Assembly (NCBI GenBank): GCA_035772785.1
Contig: JAOCPU010000016.1
Location: forward strand, 124,001-188,000
DNA from: Phlebiopsis flavidoalba
Taxonomy: Eukaryota; Basidiomycota; Agaricomycetes; Polyporales; Phanerochaetaceae
DNA length: 64,000 nucleotides
Direction: 5' to 3'
Shown: positions 11,560-24,200 of the stretch, piece after piece
Layout: every line of letters starts with the position of its first letter
Position numbering within the stretch: position 1 is the stretch's first letter
The notes under the pieces: generated by a model
Told to the model about the DNA's origin: nothing
Database searches by the model: none
The model's input: the letters and a program-made list of their open reading frames with translations, nothing else
Position numbers and translations under genes: made by a program

Positions 11560-11705
11560 GAAAGAAAGGCCAGAACGCGACGCGACGCGACCCCACGGTG
11601 TGTTTTATATACAAGCGCCCATCCCGACTCCCGTGTCGCAAACACCTGGTGTACCAACAAAACACGGTTTGTTTGTTACACCACTGGAGCGCTGTTACGA
11701 TGTCC
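11560..11705 (-). promoter_or_regulatory. Family promoter of zinc-finger copy C, with TATA box
   Basis: Minus-strand order: GCGCTCCAGTGGTGTA, a degenerate AACAAAC/GTTTGTT inverted repeat (about 11659-11690), GGGCGCTTGTATATAAAA (TATA at 11604-11612), GGTCGCGTCGCGTCGCGT (about 11574-11591), then TGGCCTTTC. It has the clearest TATA box of the minus-strand copies. Confidence 0.65.
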
Positions 11706-11749
11706 TTGACTGCTTTTCTTATACTGCCAGATAAAATTGGTAAGCGTTG

Positions 11750-12770
11750 TTGAACTGTAGCCCTACCACTAATATAAACGGCCGCAGCTCGATGCTGAGG
11801 CGCTCGCTGGAAAAGTCGGTGGCTGGCTCCCTCGTCTGGTCGCTCTGAGCGGGGACAAAAAATGCAGCGAAGACATCTCAGAGCCTTCGTCGACAACCTC
11901 CTTAGAAGCTATGCAAAATTGCCTGGTCTGTCAAAACCATCGCAAACACGGTGGAGGCGAAGGGCTTACCGTGTTACCTTCGGGTGGGTGGCTCTGAGCT
12001 TTCATGAGCTGATCAGGTATTTAATCTGTAAACCAACAGGGTGGCCTTAGCAATCTCGCGGACGTACAGACAATGAATTAAGTTTTGGAACGTTGTTCTA
12101 TATGGTCCACGAGTGCTTCTCTACGCGCTTTTATAGTCAACCTTTAGGCCCCGTATGGACCCGGGAAGGGCAGTCCTCAGACGGGCTCCATCTACCCAAC
12201 GTCGGCGAGCATAGCCAATATAGCTCACAGCTCGCCGCTTGTGCGACGTTCGCGTATTCGGCTGTGAGAGCTCATGCGTTCGTATGCGCGGCCTAAGCGT
12301 AGTTGGGTCAGCACCATTTTCACCCTTAATATATCTAGACGATGACACAGACTCCACATCAATATCTTTTAAAAGATCCCCACAAAGCTCGGCGCAGGCT
12401 CTATTCTTACGAGTACGACACGCCGAAAGTCAAAGAACTTTCTCAGAGGCCTATATAGCGCCCGGCGTATTGTTTAACGAATAGGGCCTAAACAGATCGG
12501 GTCAGCTCAGCACCTCATAAGGTTTTAACAACTCGGGCTATGTGAGTAACACCGGATGCGTGTATTTTTCCATATTGTACTAGTTGGCACCTTTCAACGG
12601 TTCCAGCTATGTGAGTGACCCAGGTTACGTTGCATTTGCGGTATACGAAATGACATGCGGGAAACGACAAAGATTCTAGAAAATACTGGTTGACAGAGCA
12701 TCAACATCTGTGACAGAGTAACTTTGTGTCCCGAGAAGCATGTTACGCACTATTCGAGTTCAAAAAATCT
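11750..12770. other. Non-coding spacer, nothing recognised
   Basis: Only short random-looking frames. No conserved family, tRNA or clear transposon end is visible. Two CTATGTGAGT segments near 12540 and 12608, each followed by a related short stretch, hint at a weak local duplication. Confidence 0.35.
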
Positions 12771-13600
12771 TGGATCATCGCATTCCCCAGCCATACTCGT
12801 CATTATCTAGGCAGTTGATAGGGCTGGGTGGCTTTGCACACCGTGGCACATTCACCCCCACGCAAATAGTTTCCACCGACCGCGCGCAGCTGGAAGACAA
12901 GAAAGCTAACTCGTTGTGAGTCAGTTACTACCTTATAATGAGCTTCATGCACCCCCTGATGAGCCACTCGTGTCGAGTGACAGTGTCCAACCGATGTGCA
13001 GCGACCCAAACGCATCTATTTGCTTATACGAAAATGCTGAAGCCACAAGTACTCTAGGTTCGCTGTTCCACATCATGTCAGTTTCTGCAATTCATAGAGT
13101 CAACACCACGTACCTGAGCCCATCGTAATGGCAAGCCAATCTTCCTCGTCACCCAGGTCGTCAAAGCGCAAGCAACAGAGGCAGACCGTGACCGCTGACC
13201 GCGAACGTGCCCTCCCCGCTGCAAGCCTACGCCGACGCAACATCATACCTTTCTCAGTCGCGCAAATACCTCCTTACGCATGCAAACAGCCCCCCATAGC
13301 CGGACCCGAGGGAGAACAGAGATGGTTGAAAAACCGACGCCGCGTCACACGCGCTACCGGTTTAGGCAGGGAGCGCCCCCCCGGATTAGGATTGGCCACA
13401 AAGCCCAACGACGAATTTGGCTAAGCGCGGGCGGCCACATCCTCGGGACTGAGGGGTTTTACGCGTACCGTGGTAGCGGGTTCCGGTCGTTTTGCGCAAT
13501 CATGCATATTCCGGCCCTGGCTGAAAAATATGACATGGGAGTGTAAAATCCCCAACATTCTACAGTCGCACACGAATATATCTGACAAACTATTACTCAG
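12770..13600. repeat. Repeat family 2, copy 2
   Basis: Collinear with 8010-8700 (see that entry). It contains the open frame 13128-13424 (+), a basic Ser/Arg-rich peptide starting MASQSSSSPRSSKRKQQRQ, and in another frame RTEMVEKPTPRHTRYRF, which matches the copy 1 phrase. GGGCGGCCACATCC lies near 13430. Unknown element, probably degenerate. Confidence 0.55.
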
Positions 13601-13689
13601 TCTAGAGAAAAAGTTATACCCTATTCAAGACTCAACCGCGGACGACACCCAACTTACACGACAAGGCTACCTACGTTGACTTTGAGGCT

Positions 13690-13920
13690 CTTTTGCGAAA
13701 CACCACACTCAGGCATACCCCCAGCTCTCATCCTACACCCCTACACCCCCCATCCTGCCCCCCCCCCTCCCCCACATTCCTCCCCAATCTCGCAACCCTC
13801 CCCCCATTTCCTTCCCTCCGATCCCTCCCTCCCACCGGCCACCAATACCCCACCGCCCACACGATTCCCCCTCGCGTTCCTCCCGTTCCTCGCGCTCTAC
13901 CTCCCACCCTGACCACTAGT
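13690..13920. repeat. C-rich polypyrimidine tract
   Basis: About 230 bases made almost wholly of C with some T and A on the plus strand, including a run of more than 8 C near 13757. Open frames in it encode only Pro/Ser/His/Leu low complexity and are not credible proteins. It could be a regulatory pyrimidine tract or a low-complexity spacer. Confidence 0.7.
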
Positions 13921-14394
13921 CCTGACGCCGCGTCAGAGCAGGCACCCGCCCTTCTCGAAGCAAAAGGAAACCGGCGTGATACGCTTATCCCCGCTGCCGT
14001 CGTGGCCTGATCACAGACGTGCTCGGTCGGTGGCGCTGCCGCGACTCTGGATCGCCGAGCACGAGCCCCGACTGCGCTCGCTGGCTCGCGCGCGCGGTTG
14101 CCAGGCAAGCCGAGTACGTTCAGGAGTTGCGTAGGGTATGATGCAGGATATGACGTCGTGGTCTAGAGCGTCTGTGTATTCGTTCAACTAAGTGGTACAG
14201 GCCAGGTTCAACGATCAGAGTCCGGGGAAGTTTCGTATACGGCGTTCGTACCACGGCCATTCAACCGACACCAACAACAAAAAATAAGCGACAGACGTCT
14301 AGTAGTCGGATTGCAGATAGAGTTATGCATCTGTATCGCCAGCAGTGTATGCGAAGTAATGCTATCGGTAATTGCGCAAGTGTGTAAACAACTA

Positions 14395-14500
14395 GAAAAA
14401 AACAGCAGCAGCAGCAGCAACGGTGTGTGTAACGAGTCTCAGAAGCTACGTGTCCCGTCGTGAAAAGCGCAGAACAAAGAGCAACAACAACAACAAATAC
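14395..14500. repeat. CAG and CAA microsatellites
   Basis: A CAG-type triplet run (about five units) at 14403-14419 and a CAA run (about five units) at 14482-14496. They lie in a non-coding stretch (13930-14740) in which I see no gene. Confidence 0.8.
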
Positions 14501-14744
14501 AAGGGCATACCAGTACATTAGGCCTAGACTGTGCGGGTTAACGATGGAAACCGTCTAACGCGTGTTCGGGCATTGCTTTTTTGATGTTGGTAATACACTA
14601 CGGGGGGTGGTGGCTACAAAACAACGTCCCGCGGGTGGTATGTAGCAACAGGTGGTGTAGTCAAGTTCCCATACGTATCTCCTACACGACAACTCAAATC
14701 GCGATCGCCCAGTGGGTGGCTGCGTCCAATCACACGTCGGACTT

Positions 14745-16590
14745 AGCACTTGCCGCCCGACTTGAGCTCACTCCAATCTTGACCGAATCCAAATCCGGAA
14801 CGCGGACATCGGTCTCTCGCCGGGCCTCGGGTCGCCGCCACGTCATTCTGCGCCTGCGCGAAAATCCTGCATCGCCCGCGTCGTCGCCGCTCGTGTACCT
14901 AAACACGGCTTCCCGCCGACCCCGTCAAGTGGGAACCAGCCGCTCGGCTGACGCCGACGGCCCGGAGGGCGAGGACCACCGCCCCTCTTAGTCGGGATAG
15001 GAATGAGGAGAGGGTAGAAGGAACAATGGTTCGTCAAACGGCCGACCTAGCGCAGCGCTCCCTGCCCGGTCCTCTGTCCCCAGAATGTTCCGTCAACACG
15101 AACCGCCTCCGAATGGATCCCGGGACCCGTCACTGATGGCCAGCCGATCGTCGGATGGATACGTGCACCCGACATCATCGGTCGAAGATAGAGAAACGAG
15201 TTCGCCCCGCCGTCGCGGGCTACGATAAGCAGAACATACAAGCAAGAGTGTAAAATATGTTCGATCGTGAGCGATCGCCTGCCGAGGGAGAACGCAGCCG
15301 CGAGTCGACGTAACAGTGCGGATGATGTGAAGCTCGAGCGACCACCTCGTAGATCGCGTATTACGTGTGGAAGGTCGCTCGGCGTACGTGAAGCGCTTCT
15401 GCTGTGTTACCACCCGATGATGTGCGTCTGCAGCGACTCCGGCACGAACGGCCCGTAGTTTGAGTGCGTCGAGCGCACAAAAGTTTGCCCCCGCTGCCCT
15501 GCGCGGGGTACGACGGGTCGTTGCCGCGGGCTTCCATATGATCTGCAAACCAAGCCTTAGCACTTCAAGAACACTTCAAAGCTGCGAAAGCGCGACTCAC
15601 GTCGATTTTCACCCGACCGCGGGCCAGCTACCGTACTTGTTTGTCGCGGTAGGCACATCCAAATGGCGCCGGCCAGAGCCAGTCACCAGCGGCGGGGCAG
15701 CTTCGTCGCGGACCGTTCGACGCGCCCATATTGGATGCTGTAGTGGCCCTTTGTGTGGCAGACGCGCACTCATGACGGGCGGGATGACCCTGTGCTGGGA
15801 CGCGTCGTCCTCGACGCGACCAGCGGTACAGTTCAGTTCACTTTGGAGGTGGTGTCCTCGTTGCCGTCGCCGGGACTAAACCGTTCGAGCGTGTACTCTC
15901 CGCCGCCGTCGACAGGTACCTTGTTCCGCGTAAGATAAGCACGATATCGTCCGAGGTGAGCGTCGGGCGAATATACAGCTGGCCGTTCTTTGAGATGTAC
16001 GAGTTCTTGTCGAGGTTCGTCGCCATCTGGAACTCGCCGTTGCCGAACCCGCCGAGCTCGACGTCGTCGCGCGACCACGTGTTGGACAGGTCGAGCGTGC
16101 TAAAGTTTTCCCGTCCAGCCCACGAGGCACACGGGTCCGAGTCCTTGAAGCTGCCGCACGCCCGTCCAGCCCAGGTAGATCACCAGCAGCCGCGAACGCC
16201 GAAATCCGATTCACGATCTCATCGCGATCGTGAGCCAGTACGCCCACCGCTCGCGGCCGGTCCTTCTTCGCCAGCCACGGCTTGTCCTCCTTGGACAGCT
16301 TGTTGACGAGACGGGACGACCGGCATCGGCGCCTTGCCGAACTTGGGCTTGTAATGGTGACACGCCCCGAGCCATAGGGCGAGTTGGGAGGTAGCTGAGC
16401 GAGGGCGGGTATTGGGACGTGAGGTGTTGTTGTTGGAGGGGAGGGGTACGACGGCAGGGGGACTCCCCACGTAGAAGTGGGAGGAAGTTGGGACGGGACG
16501 CAGGGGGAGAGGAACGGCCGCGCGCGCATAGGGCAATGGTTCGCTGGTTGCGAGCTGTTTCGCGGGGGAATACTTCCATCTACGACACAA
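14745..16590 (-). CDS. Membrane-anchored glycoside hydrolase family 16 (beta-glucanase type)
   Basis: GH16 enzymes cleave or remodel beta-1,3(4)-glucans; this fungal subtype is anchored by one N-terminal membrane segment with the catalytic lectin-like domain outside. Seen in order: a Ser/Pro-rich cytosolic N-terminus; KLSKEDKPWLAKKDR (near 16300); AYWLTIAM opening the membrane segment (near 16230); NTWSRDDVELGGFGNGEFQM (near 16085-16030); QLYIRPTLTSDDI (near 15990); a MSARL...HYSIQYGRVE strand (near 15770-15710); and WLWPA with NKYGSWPA (near 15680-15620). The catalytic E-x-D-x-x-E follows as GEID at 15612-15601, a 58-nt intron (15600-15543), then IMEARGN. NYGPFVPESLQTHIIGWY (near 15460-15410) and a WFP..VGGKP/AM.DF C-terminus (14940-14860) complete the fold. 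Start choice (16590, 16579 or 16529) is unsure. Several 1-2 base indels break the frame, for example an extra A in GEID. Confidence 0.87.
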
Positions 16591-16599
16591 AGCCCATCA

Positions 16600-18100
16600 G
16601 CTCACAAGCAGAGGTAACGCATACAACAGGCTTATTTCATACCTCCAGCAAAGAGCCGCAGTGCTGCCCGACATGGCAGCCTCCGCCTCGCTTGTTCGGT
16701 ACACGGCTCGCCACACCTTGGGAGCAATAATTGGGCGACCAGCTCGCACGCTCCGCATCACCCATAACCATCCGGCCAAAAACGGCGCAGCGGCCAGTGT
16801 ACGGCCCGCCCGAGCTCGTCGTGGTCCCGCGCCATTCACAGGCGCATAGCTGTTACCCGTCCGCAACAACATCAATCGACGTCCGCTCGCCCCCGCCGAG
16901 CGCCAGCGTAGCCGCCCGCGCCGACACCGCTGGGGTACGCGACGCCCGTCGCCGTCGCCGGCGTACCCGGGGACCGATTCCATGCGGCGGCCAGAACGAC
17001 TCTCGCGAGGGGCGCCGCGCGACGCCGACGGGGAGCGGCGTGCCGGGGTCAGGGGTTTGCCCGCGTGCGAGAGGAAGGGAAGCTCGACGGGGCGGGGCGC
17101 GCGCGAGCGTCTAGGGCGAGGGAGGGCGTGTCGAACGGGTTCAGGCGCAGGCGGGCTCGTCGTGCTCGAGCGGCGGCGGTGGTGTGGTTCGCGCGGGCGG
17201 CATGCTGCCCGTCGCGGCCGCGGCTGGGCCCCGGCCCCGGCTAGGTGTTGGCCCGCACAAGCGGTGCGCGCCGGCCTGCGCGGGTGCGTGGCCTGCGAGC
17301 GCGGCGGCCTCTGGGTGTCGCGGTCCGAGTCGCTCGGGCTCTCGGCGGTCTCGCGGAGTCGGATGACGGAGGACCAGGAGCCGCGCGGTCGGGAGATTGC
17401 GCTCAGAGTTCTTGCGGTTGCCGGCGAGCCGAAGTAAGGGGCGCGGGGGGGTCGAGAGGGGGGCTGGTGCCGCCGGGGTGGTTGTCGGGCGGACGAGTCG
17501 ACGTAGGGCCCGGGGCTCTCGACGCGCACATAGGGTGCATGGTGAGCCTGGGCCTCCTCCTCTCAGACGACGAGGAGTGAAGGTCGGCGCGGCTGTGCGA
17601 GTTGGACGAGGTGGGCGAGACAGGCTTTTGCAGCGAGTCGGTAGGCTACGTTCGTCCGCGCGAGGAGTAGCCTCTGCTGCCAGAGTCGCGCTTTCGCTGT
17701 ACATCCTGGACCGCGACCTGGAGACATAAAAAATGAGATCAGTCTTGCCTGGTGCGGGGACGCCGCGGTTTGGACTTGCCTGTTCGCCGTGGAGGAGGTG
17801 GTGGTGGACGCGGGAAGGGAGGGGGGGCGAGGAAATGAACCCAAATGCATGTTCTTTTTGGCACTCTCAACCACGTGCGAATTAGATAACAGCGAACCCT
17901 GCAATGGGCGTCTGCGCGAGCACAATGCCGGGGTCTCTCGCGTTCTTACGTCAGGGGTACCACCCGCCCGATTGGGAGGGTCTTGCAGCCCCTGGCCCCC
18001 TGGTACCTCTGCGCTCTGCATCAGCGCCGCCTCTGAGGGGGATCTTCATTCCCGCCGTCCTCCTCGACGTCGACGTCTGCCGCCATCCCACCGCCTCTCG
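16600..18100. other. GC-rich unresolved region with overlapping long frames
   Basis: Open frames run on both strands, for example 16597-17529 (-), 17141-17704 (-) and 16982-17437 (+). All are Arg/Pro/Ala/Gly-rich with no family motif, as expected where high GC makes stops rare. A real GC-rich gene on the minus strand is possible because a credible start lies at 18559, but I cannot trace its exons. Confidence 0.4.
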
Positions 18101-18139
18101 CTCCAATGACTGCTCACACACTGGACACACACGCGCATC

Positions 18140-18559
18140 CTACTGCAGAAATGTCGCGTCTGCGCACACAACAAAAGCCACCAACGGCCGCCCAGGCGTA
18201 TCGCGCGCTGACTCCGCCACTCCACTTGGGACTGGTCGCCCTGGTGATTCTTCTTCATCTGCGTGGGCATTGTCTACAACGCCCGCGGGCGGGTCGAGAC
18301 CTACGACACCGCCAGGCGCATCCTTGTCCCAGCACGGTGCCGAGTATGGGGACGTTTGCAGGGCCACGGGCCGGCAGACGCCGCGTGCACGGACAAGGCG
18401 CAGACTGGTGGGGGGCAGATAACTCCCGAGGGCCATCTCTTCCATCTCTTCCTCGCCCACATGCACGTCGCCGGACGTCGCCAATCCCCGATCCGCGATG
18501 CGCCCGCCGTTACCCGCGTCCTCGACAAATTCGCGCGTCCTCCGTCGTCGCGACGCCAT
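18140..18559 (-). CDS. Possible hypothetical protein, N-terminal part
   Basis: A 140-codon frame starting MASRRRRTREFVEDAGNGGR at 18559, with an acidic patch HVGEEEMEEMALG and a Ser/Pro-poor Val/Ala-rich tail. The composition is more protein-like than the neighbouring GC-driven frames. No domain recognised; further exons probably lie at lower coordinates. The opposite frame, 18106-18561 (+), is also open, so the strand is not certain. Confidence 0.35.
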   Translation of the reverse strand: MASRRRRTREFVEDAGNGGRIADRGLATSGDVHVGEEEMEEMALGSYLPPTSLRLVRARGVCRPVALQTSPYSAPCWDKDAPGGVVGLDPPAGVVDNAHADEEESPGRPVPSGVAESARDTPGRPLVAFVVCADATFLQ

Positions 18560-18599
18560 AATGAAGAAACGACACACGACGTCATACCGAATCTAGAAA

Positions 18600-20930
18600 T
18601 CAGACATTGACAAAAACTCTATCTAAGGCACGCGCGTAAAAAGAATCGCACAAAAACATATGCCCATGCGCCTGGGAAACGTGGCACTAGAATCTCTGAT
18701 GCCCGGTGCATGACGCCATCACGCCGCTAAGCGAGCCCCCCGCTTCGTCGCGCGCACCCGAACGACGACAGCCTTGACGTCGTCGCTGACGTGCACGCCT
18801 CCCGGCGGCCTGCGCTGCACGCGCGGCGCGGAAACGTTGCCTGCGCGCTCGTGTTCCGCGGTTACGTACGGCCGGCGGACGCATTGCTCGCCGTGCCGCC
18901 TGTCCCATCATCACATTCCCTTAGCATTTTTTTGTGTTTCGTTTTTGCAAAGACGGTTTCAGTCTAGGTGTGCGCGCGACCCTGCATCATATCGGGCGCT
19001 GGACCCACCGGCGCACAGTGGATCACGGCAGCAATATTTGTTTGGAAAACATGCCACGCCGCCGACACGCGTCGGGCTTATCACGCCTGGCACGGCGCGC
19101 GCCACCGCCGTGCGGCGAGGCTCGAGCAGTCAGACGCATAATGAACGTTCGATATATAGAAACTTGCAGTTCATAATGCACACACAGTCCCCATGTCGTA
19201 TCGTACGAGCCCCACCTGCAAAACGGGCGGACCGCAAACTCTGCTTTTAATAGATCGGTGGCATAGCGGAGTCTATCGCACAGCGGGCAGGAGCAGCCCT
19301 CCGAGCGAGCAGTCACCGAATATGCGACGCGGTTTATCAATGCAGAGCGACGACGACAGAGCTAAGGCGGCAGGGGGAACGTCCGCCTGCGACGACACCG
19401 CGCGTATCCAAGGGCCTCTCGCTCCGATATAACCAAAGCCCGCCGATAAGCTCGCGACGCAGTCCGGCAGCGCTACGCGCGCGATCATTCAAATCGTCCG
19501 AGGGTGCAAATCTGCCACGCGCCGTCCGTGAACTTCGCGTAAGGGCGCTTCTGACGGTCATCGACGCGGATGAATGAGTCCGCGTCCCGTGGGCAATCTA
19601 CACAGAGAATTTTCATTTGCTGGACCGCTGACTACGGCTGGAAGCGCAAAGAGAGGCGAGGCGGGAGACGGGTGTCTTGGCTGGCGAGGCGAAACATTGG
19701 CAGAGGGGATAGTTATCGAGATGGGAGTGACAACGAGGACGTATGCTGGGAAGAGAGGGTTCCCGTACTTATTAGGAAAGTAGGTCAAGATATAGATGTG
19801 CTGCGCTATTGGTTTCTGGATGAAGAGACACATAACCTGCTATGCTATGTCAAGATGTGTTTCCCGGGAGCTTGTGTCGCGCTCGACAGGCTTCTTGTGA
19901 GGAGGGGAAATCGCGAGGCGTTGCGCATTTTTCTGCACCTCCCATGGGGGTGCTTTTGAAGGATGAGTGCGTCTGTCAAAACCATTTCCTTAACTGTCAG
20001 CCGAGTGGAACCTCGCAACTCTAACACGCCTGATCTGCAGCCACGAATTCACAGCCACGCTAACACGGTTCGCCCTCTTGTGTCCCGGCTGAGACACCCC
20101 GCCAACTGCAAAGGGCCCGCCGCGTCCCTGGCAGACAGACGTCCAACCTGAATCAGGGACACGCACCATCCAGAAGGCGGCGTAGCGTACGCGTCGTGGC
20201 GTGCCAGAGCTCGCTCGGGCGCGCCGCGCTGGGCGCGGCCTAGCCGAGCATCCACCAGTCGCGATCCGACGCGCGGGGAGCGCGGGTGACGCGCCCTTCA
20301 CCCCGCAGGCCTGCCTTGCAGAACTAACCACCCCCTGTCGGGAGGTGTCTGAACCGTTCGCGTCCGGGTCACGCGACCGCGCCCTGCGCGTCCTTAGCGA
20401 TCGCGCGTCCGTCCTGGCTGCGTCGGAAATAACAATTAGCAGCCATAATGAAATATAAAATGAACGGGCCCAAGCTGAGGGAGTGGTGTGCGTTCGCGTT
20501 GTGACGCGGCAAGACTAAAAAAACTACCATAAACCATTGTGCGTCCTCCTTGTCTGGGTTTTTGGATGTGTCGCGGGATCGGGCTCCAGGTGCAGGCTGA
20601 ATCCGGGAGGCGCTGGGATATGGCGAGCTGATGGCCCGCTCCCGCGGCTGGTGTCACCTCACGGCGACGGGCACCCTCGATGCGCCGGTCGCGAGGACGC
20701 CAGACAAGGACGATGGCCGGATGGGAAGACGTCCATAAAGACCCGAGCGTGCGACCGGCGATTGGCCACTGATGGGGGTCTCCGTCGCCACGCGCGGCGG
20801 ACAGCTGCATAGGGATCTCGGCTGAGTTCAATTGATGAGAAGACGTTCGGGGGCGATGAGAAAAAAAAAAAGGAGAAGAGAAGAATTGCTGGGTGCGGGC
20901 ACGACGGGGTTATAGGTTTTATTACGCACC
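18600..20930. other. Long stretch without a recognised gene
   Basis: The longest candidate is 19570-19959 (+), 129 codons starting MNESASRGQSTQRIFICW, with no motif I know. The rest are short frames. No tRNA-like or repeat structure stood out. An A-run at about 20861-20871 is the only simple-sequence feature. Confidence 0.4.
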
Positions 20931-20989
20931 GTTATCGGCCTGTTGTTGTGCACCTTGCAGGGACCGTGGCAATCTCATCCTACCAAAGT

Positions 20990-21200
20990 TTAACCACTCA
21001 CGCCCTCCCTTGGCTGCTGCTCTCCCTGCTCTCCCTTTTCTCCCCTCGTGATCGTCGTCGCCCGCCCGCCGTCCGTCCGCCCTCCCCCGCCGACGCAGCA
21101 CCACCGATCACGCACCGACCCGCCCCCCCGCCGGCCGTCGACACACCCACCCACTTCGCCCAGCGCCCCTGCGCTTAGCACACCCTCCGACGCACCCACC
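20990..21200 (+). promoter_or_regulatory. CT-rich leader upstream of the GT2 gene
   Basis: A pyrimidine-rich stretch (CTCTCCCTGCTCTCCC and many CCCG/CCCA runs) lies directly ahead of the GT2 start. CT-rich tracts just upstream of start codons are typical of well-expressed fungal genes. No clear TATA box is seen. Confidence 0.45.
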
Positions 21201-21242
21201 CAGCGCACGCCGCGGCCGCCGCGATGGACTACGACCGCTACG

Positions 21243-24200
21243 ATGTCGTTCCTGCACCACATCTTCAAGCAGACCCAGGGCCGACGCGTGGTTCCCCGCC
21301 CGAACGAGGACAACCTGAGCGCGGGCGTCGCGCTGCGCGTGAGCGACGGCGCGGGCAGCCCCAGCGGGCTGCCCGAGTTACCGCGTCTTCTTCCCTACGA
21401 GAAACCTCGCGCTCGAGCCCTTCGAGGCCGCCGTCGCGCGCCTCAACCCCGCCGTCGCCCGTCAAAGTGCGCAGCGCCGCCGTGCACGCCGCGCTCGCCG
21501 AAGTGTGAGTAGTTTTATTCACTCCCGGGTGCAGAGATGCGGTGGGGTGTGGATGGGTGGTGGATGGCGGCCGCTGCGTGGGACGCACGGCTGATGGCGC
21601 CCCTGGTGCTGCTGCCCATATCCGGAGCCGCGCCGGCACCTACGCTTTCCCACGCCTGCTACCCTCACGCACCCCACCTATTTAGCCCACCCAAAAAACT
21701 GAATGCTAACATGTCTGTGGATATTTTCGCCTTAGGGGCCCCGACGACTCGTCGCGATCTATGTCGACGCAAACACAAAAAACCCCCGCATCCAAATCCT
21801 GGAGACGATGATGGACCTGCCGACGGCCGATAAGGAGCAGAGCGCGGCGTTTATTGTGCGTTCTGCCCTTCTCTTCCTTCCACTTGTGTGGTGCGCGCAC
21901 TTCTCGGGGTCTTGATCCCGCGGAGTATGGCGTGTGGCGGCCGCTGGGCAGTGTGCACGAGTTGCGTGCAAACGCGCAGGAGCGAGCGACTGGCGATAGA
22001 AACGGCGTGTTTTGTTGCGTCCTCGCGACGCGATGCGGATAGCGAAACCCGGTTCTTCTCAGGAGGCGTTCGCTGTCCGCGGCAGTGCGCAGCGCGAAAG
22101 CGGCCGTAGGATGCGCGCATGGCGCAAATCGCTGTCAACTCTGTCTTTGCGTGTTAGACTTGTCGATCGATCGTGTCGTGCTGACGCTGGCATGCTTGAC
22201 CTTTTTTAGCGCGACGAGCGCGTCCTGATCGTCTGGTCAGACTCCATCGACGGCATTATCCCGACCTGCCGCGATTTCGAAGAGGCGGCTGATCAAGCTG
22301 CTCTGGCGGTCAAGACCGAATGGGCCTGCAGTAGCCACCCGACGAGCGCGAGCTCGCACTACCCGCGAGCGTCAGCGGTGAGTGCCACTTAACTCCGTCT
22401 CGAGCTACGGAAGGCTTACGCCTGGCACGGCGAGGCTCGCAATCGGGCCACGGCTCGATGACGAACCTGAACCTCAACACCGCGCCTCTCGGCGGTCGCA
22501 GCACGCGGGCTCGCGCGTGAACTCGTTCCTGCCGCCGCCGGGCACGCCGCGCGGGTGTGCACGGGATGAGCGTGGAGGAGCTGAGCGACATCGCCGAAGG
22601 GCGCGGAGGAGGTGGCGGAGGGAATGGACAGGCCGTGAAGACGAAGACGAAGCGGACGTGGTACCGAGCAAGAAGACGACCGTCGTCGTGCCCGATCTCT
22701 CGAGGACGGCATGCCTGAGCCGCGGCCGATGATGCTTGTACGCGCCCGTGTACAACGGGCTCGCGTTTGGGCTGTCTGTCTGTGCGTAGCCATCCCGCAT
22801 TCATGTAGTCCCACGGTACTGATCACCCCGCAGTCTTCCTGGGCAACGGCGTGAACACGCTGCTCATTGAGTGGCAGTACGACAACGACTTTACGCGGTT
22901 CGCGCTGTGTGCGCGCTCATCCCGCTGCTCTTTGCCGTCTCGCTCTTCTTCTGCCTCCAGATATTCCAGAAACCTCTGCATGGCGATCGGGCCCATCGCG
23001 CAGTAGTACCACCAGAACTCAAAGTACTACTCCGCGGAGCCGCCCCGGCCGAACAAGCTCGTCGACAACAACCTGCCGCACATCACGATCCAGATGCCCG
23101 TGTACAAGGAAAGCCTCGAGGAGGCCGTCTTGTACGTGCTACTCTATGCGCTCCGATATTTTGCATTTTTACTGATTATGTGCAGGGCGCCCTCGATCCG
23201 AGTCGCTGAAAAAGGCGATGCAGACGTACGACGCGCGGCAGGGCGGCACATCCACCATCTTCGTGAACGACGACGGCCTGCGGATCCTCTCGCGCGCGGG
23301 ACCGCGACGCGCGGATCGCGTTCTACGCGAAACCACGGCATCGGCTTGGGTCGCGCGCCCGAAGCACGACGACGGCGGCGCCGAGGGCTTCAAGCGCGGG
23401 GCCGCTTCAAGAAGGCGAGCAACATGAACTACGCGCTGAGCCTGTCGCTCATCCTCGAGCGGCACCTCGAGGCGCTGCAGGCGCACGAGAAGGCGCGGGC
23501 CGTCGCGCGAGAGCGGCGGCCGGCGCCGCGAGGAGCGCCAGTACGGGATGCAGGTACCAGGACCACGACGGCGACGAGCAGGGCGTGGTCGTGCAGGAGC
23601 CGCGCGAGGGCGGCAGCGCGGAGGCGGCGGCGGCGGAGGAGTGGGAGGACCTCGAGGAGAAGGCGCTCATGTCGGCGATCGAGGAGGTGTACGAGAACAG
23701 CGGGCGGCGGTGGCGGCCTGTGGGCGGCGAACGGGCGCGCGTTGCCGCGTCGGCGAGATTATCCTCATTGTGGACTCGGACACGGTTGTGCCAGAGGACT
23801 GCCCTCCGCGATGCGGCGCGCGAGATGGCGGAGTGTCCCACTGTGGCGATTATCCAGCATGAGAGTGGTAGGTTCCCACGGTCCCCCTTTGCCTAAGCGC
23901 TGGAAGCTTATCTTACAGATGTTATGCAGGTTGCGCACCATTACTTTGAAAAAACGGTATCGCGTACTTTACGCGTCGTATCAACCACAAGTGTATCTCG
24001 TTCAGTAAGTTGCGCGTTTTGTGGTGCAGAAGCAGCTTGCTGACCGCCCCAGCGATGCGCCAACACGGCGAAGTCGCGCCTTTTCGTCGGGCACACACAA
24101 CGCCTTCATGCGGTGGCGCGCGCTCTCCAGGACGCCGCCTTCGTGGATAAGGACGGGCAGGAAAAGATCTGGTGCGTCCGAGTCGAACGTGTCCCGAGGA

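Noticed and set aside
13690..13912. Proline-rich protein in the C-rich tract
   Set aside because: The frame is only a translation of low-complexity C-rich DNA and the opposite strand is equally open.
14745..16590. Kre6/Skn1-type GH16
   Set aside because: The VELGGFGNGEFQM and LYIRPTLTSD strands fit the other basidiomycete membrane-anchored GH16 type better than Kre6/Skn1.
16597..17529. 310-codon minus-strand frame and its overlapping plus-strand partner
   Set aside because: Arg/Pro/Ala-dominated composition, no motif, and long frames on several registers at once; explained by high GC reducing stop codons.
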